Shown piece by piece: positions 1 to 5,642 of a stretch of DNA of 9,603 bases. The notes beneath the pieces were generated by a model. That model saw only the letters and a program-made list of their open reading frames with translations. It did not search any database and was not told where the DNA came from. Position 1 is the stretch's first letter. Every line of letters begins with the position of its first letter. Origin of the DNA: Clostridia bacterium (GTDB lineage: Bacteria > Bacillota_A > Clostridia > Christensenellales > Aristaeellaceae); NCBI GenBank assembly GCA_900754775.1, contig CAAEDZ010000290.1:1-9603 (forward strand). The letters are read 5' to 3'. A program made the position numbers and the translations under genes.

Positions 1-66
1 AGATGCCATCGATCAACTCCACGGCGATGCCCTCGGGCGGTTCATCCCCACGTGCGTGGGGCAGAT
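1..66 (-). CRISPR. Leader-proximal end of a type I-E CRISPR array
   Basis: A 29-bp repeat lies at 38-66. Read on the minus strand it begins ATCTGCCCC and ends GGGGATGAACCG, the usual end of I-E repeats. It contains a 7-bp inverted repeat, CCCCACG and CGTGGGG, around CA. Cleavage after the stem would leave the 8-nt handle AUGAACCG on each crRNA. Bases 1-4 (agat) match the last four plus-strand bases of this repeat, so they are probably the start of the second repeat in crRNA sense. The first spacer is then 5-37, 33 bp, a normal I-E length. The array continues beyond the left edge, so the number of repeats is unknown. Only one complete repeat is visible, so the identification also rests on the adjacent cas1-cas2 genes and the I-E sequence signature. 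Confidence 0.9.
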
Positions 67-103
67 ACTTCCCAAAACAAAGCTATTGCTTGATTTTTAT
101 CAA
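67..103 (-). promoter_or_regulatory. Candidate CRISPR leader, mostly inside the 3' end of cas2
   Basis: Only 16 bp (67-82) separate the cas2 stop codon from the first repeat, so a leader of usual length must extend into cas2. The AT-rich stretch holds a perfect inverted repeat, TTGAT-TTTT-ATCAA (90-103). On the minus strand it also holds AATCAAGCAATAG (83-95), which matches the IHF consensus WATCAANNNNTTR with one mismatch. In E. coli the IHF site needed for polarised spacer acquisition lies at a similar distance from the first repeat. No good promoter for the array is visible here; read-through from the cas operon is possible. The leader role is inferred. Confidence 0.5.
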
Positions 104-358
104 CTGAAGGCCGTCGAAGTCTACGACGGTTCTGCGGGGGTCACCATGGACTTCCATGCAAAAGCCCTGCTCGTTGTTGGCGGCGTAGGCGATCATGCAG
201 CTGCCCCCTTCGGCGCGCGACTTTACCATCTCCCATAAGCGCTCGCGGACGGCGGCGCTGATCGTTCCCAAAAACACGCCCGCTTTGACTTCCAACAGCC
301 AGCGCGTGCATTCGCCGCGCAGGGAGGGAGAGACGTTTTCCAAAACAAGCACTGTCAT
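83..358 (-). CDS. cas2: CRISPR-associated endonuclease Cas2, type I-E
   Basis: This is the small structural partner of Cas1 in the spacer-integration complex, where a Cas2 dimer bridges two Cas1 dimers. The 91-aa product begins MTVLVLENVSPSLRG and has WLLEVKAGVF near residues 21-30 and NNEQGF near residue 60. It ends in the DFDGLQL pattern expected of the Cas2e subfamily (E. coli Cas2 is 94 aa), so it appears complete. The ATG at 358 is chosen because homology starts there and GGAGG lies 10 nt upstream (369-373); an open frame runs on to 418, but that part overlaps cas1 and looks unrelated. The start overlaps the cas1 stop by 4 bp (ATGA). The TAG stop is 16 bp from the CRISPR repeat, so the last codons may double as leader DNA. 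Confidence 0.96.
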   Translation of the reverse strand: MTVLVLENVSPSLRGECTRWLLEVKAGVFLGTISAAVRERLWEMVKSRAEGGSCMIAYAANNEQGFCMEVHGDPRRTVVDFDGLQLIKIKQ

Positions 359-1290
359 TCGTCGGCTTCCTCCGCATAATTGTGTCCGCCCTGAAGCTGT
401 TCGCCGTCGCTGTCCCACAAGGCGCCGACCTCGCGCGCATTTTCCTGATTGCCCATGGAGGAGGCATCAAAAATCCATGCGATGTCCTCGGGAATGCGCT
501 TGAGGACGCGCGCAGTGCGTATCCACCGGCGGCAGGCGGTGCGGACCTCTCTTTCCAGATCGGTATAACTGCCGCCGATGACGGAGAACGCCGCCGGCAC
601 GGACGCTTCCAGCTTGTAGAGATCGGCGATGTCATAGACGAACGACAGCATTTTCCCGGTATGGATGAAGCCGAGTCCCGGCGAGAACCCCAGAGAGACG
701 ATAGCGGCCTGACAAATGCCGTAAAGTACCGCATTTGCCACCGACAGAGCGCGGTTGATGGGGTCGGCTTCGTCCCAGTCCTCCTGCTTGTAGCTGCGTT
801 TTTTCCACGGCACGCCATATTGTCCGGCAAACTGGCGATAGGCTTCGCGCACGCGGATGCCCTCCAGACCGCGGATCTGCCGCAGCGTCAGTCCCGAACA
901 GTCCATGTCTGGAAAGCGCCGCACATACATGCGCCGCACGACCTCCATGTGCGCTGTTTCGTCCATACACAGTTTGGCCTGCAAAAGCAGGTTGGCGGCG
1001 CTGCGCGTCTCTCCCATGCCCACCGCGTAAAAGCGCGAGCCGAACTCGCCGCACCAGATCACCGTGCAGCCGTTGTCGCAGATGGCCTTGATCGCCGCGT
1101 GGGTGACGCGCACGCCCGGCCCAAGCAGCAACACCGTCATGGCGGCGATGGGTACGGGCACGCGCTCTCCCTCCCGCAGGGCGACGATAGAAAGCGCGTC
1201 CTGCTCGATGACCGCGTGTTCGATGTAGAGAAAGCTTAGGCTGTCGCGCAGCTTCGGCAGCTGATGGAGATCCTTCGGCAAGCGCGTCAC
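355..1290 (-). CDS. cas1: CRISPR-associated integrase Cas1, type I-E
   Basis: Cas1 is the integrase that inserts new spacers at the leader end of the array together with Cas2. From the GTG at 1290 the protein is 311 aa (E. coli Cas1 is 305). It begins VTRLPKDLHQLPKL, followed by the Cas1e hallmark LSFLYIEHAVIEQD and by LLLGPGVRVTHAAIKA. The metal-binding residues expected by comparison with E. coli (E141, H208, D221) correspond to E143 in GLEGIRVR, H210 in GFIHTGK and D223 in FVYDIAD. The C-terminus has the LWD...GG.NY pattern common in Cas1e. The frame stays open to 1845, but the extra residues are antisense-style low-quality sequence inside cas6e and are rejected. GTG 1290 overlaps the cas6e TGA by 4 bp (GTGA). 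GAAAGG lies only 1 nt before the start, so translation probably relies on coupling with cas6e. Confidence 0.96.
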   Translation of the reverse strand: MTRLPKDLHQLPKLRDSLSFLYIEHAVIEQDALSIVALREGERVPVPIAAMTVLLLGPGVRVTHAAIKAICDNGCTVIWCGEFGSRFYAVGMGETRSAANLLLQAKLCMDETAHMEVVRRMYVRRFPDMDCSGLTLRQIRGLEGIRVREAYRQFAGQYGVPWKKRSYKQEDWDEADPINRALSVANAVLYGICQAAIVSLGFSPGLGFIHTGKMLSFVYDIADLYKLEASVPAAFSVIGGSYTDLEREVRTACRRWIRTARVLKRIPEDIAWIFDASSMGNQENAREVGALWDSDGEQLQGGHNYAEEADE

Positions 1291-1907
1291 ACCTTTCGCA
1301 GCATCAGCATTCCAAGTCCGTATGCTTTTTCCGGGCCGACGCCACGGAGATAGCCGTCGCGGAACCGCTCCGCGTCCGTGATCTCCAGAACGCCGGAAAA
1401 GCGCACGGCGCGGATCTGTACAAGGCCCGTCCTGCGCTTGCCGCGCATATCCGCCGGTCCATCTTCGCGCAGGGCGCGCAGGGCAAAGCCGTTCTTTTCC
1501 CCCTGCCGGACGAGCCAGGCGCGCCGCTCTTCCGGAGTCGTCAAGAAAGCGCGTACGCTGTTGGCTCGGCCGACATCCACCTTCTTGCAGGGATAGGCGA
1601 GCAGGTCGAAGCCAAGGGCAAGCCCCGGATGAAACCGTTCCAGCAGCGGCGAAAGATCCCTCTGCCGGGCGTCCCGCCCGTAAAACAGCCACGCGGCGCG
1701 GGAGAGGTCGGGCGGCGTCGCGCTCGTCAGATAGAGCCGCGCCGTCCCCCGCTCCTCCAGCACGCGGAAGAGTACGCACGCCTCGGCGCGCATATGGTCC
1801 TCGGGCGCGAACAGGCGCATCACATTGCGGTGCATGTCGCAGCAATCGCTAAGCGCCTGCCGGGCGCTGGGATGCCTGCGGTCGATGGCCGCGCAGGTCA
1901 GGAACAT
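1287..1907 (-). CDS. cas6e: CRISPR pre-crRNA endoribonuclease Cas6e (CasE/Cse3)
   Basis: Cas6e cuts within each repeat of the precursor transcript, stays bound to the 3' hairpin of the mature crRNA and forms the head of Cascade. The 206-aa protein starts MFLTCAAIDRRHP. A histidine at position 26 (DMHRNVMRLF) matches the conserved catalytic histidine of Cas6e (H20 in E. coli, H26 in Thermus). The C-terminus carries the glycine-rich RNA-binding loop GVGPEKAYGLGML (about residues 189-201), expected in RAMP-fold Cas6 proteins. Its likely substrate is the CCCCACG/CGTGGGG hairpin in the repeat at 38-66. The ATG at 1907 overlaps the end of cas5e by 10 bp, with a GGGGGG ribosome binding site 6 nt upstream. 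The stop overlaps the cas1 GTG by 4 bp. Confidence 0.95.
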   Translation of the reverse strand: MFLTCAAIDRRHPSARQALSDCCDMHRNVMRLFAPEDHMRAEACVLFRVLEERGTARLYLTSATPPDLSRAAWLFYGRDARQRDLSPLLERFHPGLALGFDLLAYPCKKVDVGRANSVRAFLTTPEERRAWLVRQGEKNGFALRALREDGPADMRGKRRTGLVQIRAVRFSGVLEITDAERFRDGYLRGVGPEKAYGLGMLMLRKV

Positions 1908-2563
1908 GGATATCCCCCCGTTTCATACAGCAGGCGGACGCGGCGCGGCGCGTAGCGGTCGCGGGAAGCGTCCAGCGGCTGGTCGCTGCGCGTCCGCGTT
2001 CCGCGCACGTCTTCGATCTCGCAATACAGGTCCTTTTCCGTGCGGGCGTTCTCCATATCCTTCCAACAGAAACGGCGCGCCGCGTCCTCCAGAGAGTCAT
2101 AAGCATCCGTCAGGCACGGCAACAGCGGACGGGCGGGCGGGCAGCTCCTGCGCCCCAGACAGGGCACCCATACGGGGCTGCGCAGCGCGTCCGCGCAGGC
2201 AAGCAGCACGTCCTCCGGGCCGGAGAGGAACGCCGTGAAGCAGGCGTCCTCCAGATATTCCCGCGGGGTAACGATGGTATCGCCGCGCGGCTTGCCCTGC
2301 GTGTTCAAAAACTTGCCGCGACGGCTCTGCACGGTATGATAATCCGTCATCACCGTGCCGCGGCGGTCGGCGCGCACGGCAAAGGCAAGTGTGTCCGCAA
2401 GTTCAGCAAGGCGCGCGTCGCCACGTTCCAGCCCCATCGCGCATCCCAGAAGGCCAACGACGCCGGATTTGCTTGGGAATACCGCCGTATCGCGGTGATC
2501 CCAATGCGAACGCTCGCCCCAGCTCTGCAGCGCGCCCTCGAGCCGCAAGATCAGCAGTTTCAT
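1898..2563 (-). CDS. cas5e: Cascade subunit Cas5e (CasD)
   Basis: Cas5e is a RAMP-fold subunit that caps the 5' handle of the crRNA and connects Cse1 to the Cas7 backbone. From the ATG at 2563 it is 221 aa. It begins MKLLILRLEGALQSWGERSHW and then has PSKSGVVGLLGCAMG, the glycine-containing motif of Cas5e. DYHTVQ and the LGRRSCPPARPL motif in the second half are also typical of the family. The start is uncertain: a GTG at 2572 overlaps the cas7e stop in a GTGA and would add three residues. ATG 2563 is preferred because the purine-rich AGGGAG ends 8 nt before it, whereas the same sequence overlaps the GTG. The gene ends 10 bp inside cas6e. Confidence 0.94.
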   Translation of the reverse strand: MKLLILRLEGALQSWGERSHWDHRDTAVFPSKSGVVGLLGCAMGLERGDARLAELADTLAFAVRADRRGTVMTDYHTVQSRRGKFLNTQGKPRGDTIVTPREYLEDACFTAFLSGPEDVLLACADALRSPVWVPCLGRRSCPPARPLLPCLTDAYDSLEDAARRFCWKDMENARTEKDLYCEIEDVRGTRTRSDQPLDASRDRYAPRRVRLLYETGGYPCS

Positions 2564-2568
2564 GGCCG

Positions 2569-3684
2569 TCACTCCCTGACCCAGGCCGCGCAGGCGTCGA
2601 GAAGTTCCGCAAAGCTGCCGAAGCGCTCGCAGGCGCGCGGCGCGGTCTCCGAGCGAAGCGACATCCAGGCGCGATGCGCGACGGGCAGCGCGTAAAAGTC
2701 GTCCATTAAGTCGACCTCCTGCGCCAGCCGGTCGGTGCTGTCCTTGACGATCTGCGTGGAATAGCGGGAGACGGGCTTCGCGAAGGCGTTGACGTAGCTG
2801 AGGGGGATCTTCTCCGGCTTGAACTCCACCAGCATCGCGTCGGGGGCGACGTGACCGGCGAAGCTGTTCTGCTTGCCGCTGGGGTTGCTCAGCGCCATCA
2901 CCCGGAGCAGCACCGGGATCAATTCGTCCACGCGGGCGAGCGCCTCGGGCGAATCCTTGAGGTTCTCGCGCAGCTTGTCCATGTCCAGCGAGGCGTACTG
3001 ATAGTAGCAGCAGCTGTCAAAGTCGATATCGCCGATCATGCCCGCACCCGTCTCGTCCTGCCCGGTGAGCAGGTCGTCCACAGCGGTAAAGTAGTCGCTC
3101 TCCAGATCGAGCGCATGCGTGGAAACGGCGTGCGCGACCTGCATGGAGGCCTCCACGTTGACAAACGCGGCCGAGGTGACCATGCGGCCAAAGAGGGCGA
3201 TGTCCAGCGTGATGGCGCGCGCCTGCGCCTTTTTGACCGCATCGGCGATGCCTCCGGGTTTCAGCTTGAGGAACTTTTTGATCCCCCCGCCCGCCCCGTC
3301 GTTCCAGAGAGCGCGCACGGTCTCCGCGAGGAAATGCACTTCCTCGGGCGAGAAGAAGATCAGCTGTCCGGTGATGAGATCCTTTTCATCCATTTTGCCG
3401 TCCTTGTTGGCGATGCCAGTGAGCATCTTGCGGGCATGGGCGACGGCTTCCTCCGGCAGATCGCTCAACTGCGCGGCGACCAGATCGGGCAGATTGCGCG
3501 AGCGCCAGCCTTTGCTTTTCAAGGCGTCGAACAGCGGCGACGTGCGCCAGCTGCGCTTCAGGCACTGGCTGGAGATGCGGCCCCTCTGCGCGCCGCCAAA
3601 GAAACAGGTCTTGGGCGCGCCCGTCTCGTCGCGGTTGAGGTTGGTGGCGGGGTAGTTTTTAAGCATGTGTATCTCGATCAGCAT
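2569..3684 (-). CDS. cas7e: Cascade backbone subunit Cas7e (CasC/Cse4)
   Basis: Cas7e polymerises along the crRNA, with six copies in the E. coli complex, and presents the spacer for base pairing. The 371-aa protein starts MLIEIHMLKNYPATNLNRD, followed by FGGAQRGRISSQCLKRSWR (about residues 29-47), the best-known Cas7e signature. DIALFGRM (about 161-168), AHAVSTH (about 184-190) and LSNPSGKQNSFAGH (about 265-278) are further family motifs, and the length is as expected. AAGGAGG (3694-3700), the best Shine-Dalgarno match in the operon, lies 9 nt before the ATG and sits inside the 3' end of cse2. The first 26 bp overlap cse2. The gene ends in a GTGA at the cas5e junction. Confidence 0.97.
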   Translation of the reverse strand: MLIEIHMLKNYPATNLNRDETGAPKTCFFGGAQRGRISSQCLKRSWRTSPLFDALKSKGWRSRNLPDLVAAQLSDLPEEAVAHARKMLTGIANKDGKMDEKDLITGQLIFFSPEEVHFLAETVRALWNDGAGGGIKKFLKLKPGGIADAVKKAQARAITLDIALFGRMVTSAAFVNVEASMQVAHAVSTHALDLESDYFTAVDDLLTGQDETGAGMIGDIDFDSCCYYQYASLDMDKLRENLKDSPEALARVDELIPVLLRVMALSNPSGKQNSFAGHVAPDAMLVEFKPEKIPLSYVNAFAKPVSRYSTQIVKDSTDRLAQEVDLMDDFYALPVAHRAWMSLRSETAPRACERFGSFAELLDACAAWVRE

Positions 3685-4189
3685 CCGGTTTTTCCTCCTT
3701 CTCGCTCAGGTAGTACTCATTGGCCCAGCGCAGCTGTACGCCGCGCGAATCGTAGTTCCATTTCTTCAAGTCGTCGAGCAGAGCGTCCATGTCCGGCATG
3801 GCCAGCCGGTCGCTGGCGCGCAACATGCGCGCGAGGCGCGCGAGTTTTCCGGCGAGATAGCCGCCCTCGTCCCAGCGGGCGTCCAGCACGGCGCGCAGGC
3901 GGCTGTCCAAGCCCCCGGACTCCGTGGCCAACGCATAGGCGCGCAGCATGCGCGGCATGCCCGCCTTTACATGGGCTTCCTCGACATCCCACAGACAGGC
4001 GATGGAGAGCGCCGCGAACCACTTGCCCTGTTCCCGGGGCGCGACATCCGCTGGCAGGACCCGGAACAATGCCTGCAAAGCCCGCCCGTCTGCCACGGAC
4101 AGGGGCTGGCCCGCGTACCTGCGCAACGCGGCGCGCTCGCCGCTGGAGAGCGTCCGCAATCGTTCGAGGATACGTTCATTTCCACTCAT
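3659..4189 (-). CDS. cse2: Cascade small subunit Cse2 (CasB/Cas11e)
   Basis: Cse2 forms a dimer along the belly of Cascade and stabilises the R-loop and non-target strand. The 176-aa protein begins MSGNERILERLRTLSSGERAA. It is rich in helix-forming Arg, Leu and Ala and has the weakly conserved W-F-A segment (KWFAALSIACLW) followed by basic helices. It ends in RWANEYYLSEKEEK, as in other Cse2 proteins. The length falls in the usual 160-200 aa range. The frame is open up to 4339, but the added residues lie antisense-like inside cse1 and are cysteine/arginine-rich, so ATG 4189 is chosen. It overlaps the cse1 stop by 14 bp. The upstream AAAGG is about 13 nt away and weak, so coupling to cse1 is likely. 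The family is poorly conserved in sequence, and position in the operon supports the call strongly. Confidence 0.92.
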   Translation of the reverse strand: MSGNERILERLRTLSSGERAALRRYAGQPLSVADGRALQALFRVLPADVAPREQGKWFAALSIACLWDVEEAHVKAGMPRMLRAYALATESGGLDSRLRAVLDARWDEGGYLAGKLARLARMLRASDRLAMPDMDALLDDLKKWNYDSRGVQLRWANEYYLSEKEEKPDADRDTHA

Positions 4190-5642
4190 CTTCGCGCTTC
4201 TTCCTTTCTTTTGAGTATCCTGCCATGACGATTTGGCGCACTCGCGCCTGCTTCTGAAGGTTTTTGGCGTCATCGCCAAGGCGTAGTCTCTCCTTATCGA
4301 GCGTTCGCAGCAGCATGCGCAATACTTCTTCATGGACATCCCCGCGCTGGCGAAGGTAGTCCTCCTCGCTTTCGCAGCCGGTCAACGCTTCCAGATAGGG
4401 GCCGAGAATATAGTCGTGCGCCATTTGAAAAAACGTGTTTTGCAGGATCGGCGCGAGAAAGCTCTTCTGATCGGATCTTCCGCCCTTTCCGGCAGAATCG
4501 GCCGCTCTTCGCAGCGCCGCTGCGCAGTTCTCCAGAAATTGCAGATCTTCCCGGAGGATGTCGCCGCGCTCTCCATCGTCAAGCACATCGCGCGGGAGCA
4601 GCATCTCTTCTTCGACCATATCCACCAGCGCGGCATTGTCCGTGATCAGCCCTGTCAGGAAAAGATCGTAGTTGGGCAGGCCCTTGGGCGTGTTGGCGAC
4701 GACGAGCGGCGGCCTGCCATACCTGTCTTCACGCGAGGCGGCCAAAGAACCCATGTCGCGCCAGAACGCGCGGCCGCGCTGCGGTTTGAGCGAAGCATAT
4801 TCGCCGCTCTTCTGGCAGCGATAGGGAACGTGCGGGTCGCGCCAGAGCGCGTTGCCCTTGAAATTGTGGCCCTGCTGCAAATAGAGTTCCGAAACGAGTC
4901 CTTCCTCCCCGCAGATCAGCGTCACGCGGCGCGGCCGCCACGTCAGCGCCTGCAGCATATCCACGTTGGCAAATTCTTCCTTGGGCTTCACCTGCGCCTC
5001 CGCGCGCCATGCCGGCCTGCCGTAGGCAATGTTCCCGCACTCCGCCACAGACAGCATGTTCAGCACCAGTGTGTCAAACAGCGTCTTGCCGCGATGCAGC
5101 ACGTACACGCACGGCGTATTGTTCACGGAGGAAGGATAGCCCTGCGCTGCCGCTGTGCAGAACAGATAGGCGTTCAAAAGATGACAGAGCGCATCGCCCG
5201 GGCGCAGTATGGCGCTGGGCTGGTGATCGAAAAAGACATGGTTGTTGCCGCTGGGCATATCAAGAACGATCTCCGCTGCGGAACGCCTTTTTTCCTCCCC
5301 ATCCACCTGCGCGTCATACGCCGACTGCATGAAGGGCCGCCGCGCGTCGAAGAGATCAAAGGACGCGCCTTCGCCCTCGCAGCGCTCAACATATTCGCAA
5401 AACGGCCGCATGTCGAACGCGCCGCGCTTCAGCAGCACCGTGCGCTCATCGCGGTCCCGCAGCTGAAGTGCGTCCATCGCAAAGGCGATCATCAGGCGAT
5501 AGACGGCGCAGGTCTCCAGCGGCGAGGCGCACAGGACGCCCGGCAGCGCCGCAGCGTTTTCCAGCGCCGACAGAAGCGAGTGCCTTTCCCCATTGGCCAT
5601 GGGGATCCATGGTTCATGAAGCACGTTGAATTTCAATCGCAT
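4176..5642 (-). CDS. cse1: Cascade large subunit Cse1 (CasA/Cas8e)
   Basis: Cse1 recognises the PAM, helps open the target duplex and recruits Cas3. The 488-aa protein starts MRLKFNVLHEPWIPM, the FN-L-EPWIP N-terminus diagnostic of the family. It then has MPSGNNHVFFDH (about 129-140), YPSSVNNTPCVYVL (about 169-182) and GNIAYGRPAW (around 204). The C-terminal part is a helical domain (about residue 370 onward), which in the family forms the four-helix bundle contacting the crRNA end and Cse2. The length is typical (E. coli Cse1 is 502 aa). The ATG at 5642 overlaps the cas3 stop by 10 bp, with AAAGGG 4 nt upstream (5647-5652). The gene ends 14 bp inside cse2. I see no truncation or frameshift. 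Confidence 0.96.
   Translation of the reverse strand: MRLKFNVLHEPWIPMANGERHSLLSALENAAALPGVLCASPLETCAVYRLMIAFAMDALQLRDRDERTVLLKRGAFDMRPFCEYVERCEGEGASFDLFDARRPFMQSAYDAQVDGEEKRRSAAEIVLDMPSGNNHVFFDHQPSAILRPGDALCHLLNAYLFCTAAAQGYPSSVNNTPCVYVLHRGKTLFDTLVLNMLSVAECGNIAYGRPAWRAEAQVKPKEEFANVDMLQALTWRPRRVTLICGEEGLVSELYLQQGHNFKGNALWRDPHVPYRCQKSGEYASLKPQRGRAFWRDMGSLAASREDRYGRPPLVVANTPKGLPNYDLFLTGLITDNAALVDMVEEEMLLPRDVLDDGERGDILREDLQFLENCAAALRRAADSAGKGGRSDQKSFLAPILQNTFFQMAHDYILGPYLEALTGCESEEDYLRQRGDVHEEVLRMLLRTLDKERLRLGDDAKNLQKQARVRQIVMAGYSKERKKREDEWK

Noticed and set aside
1291..1845. N-terminal extension of cas1 up to 1845
   Set aside because: Family similarity begins exactly at the GTG at 1290. The extension is Arg/Pro-rich and lies in another frame of cas6e, which is clearly coding.
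4190..4339. N-terminal extension of cse2 up to 4339
   Set aside because: The added residues overlap the conserved cse1 coding sequence and do not look like the start of Cse2; ATG 4189 gives a normal length.
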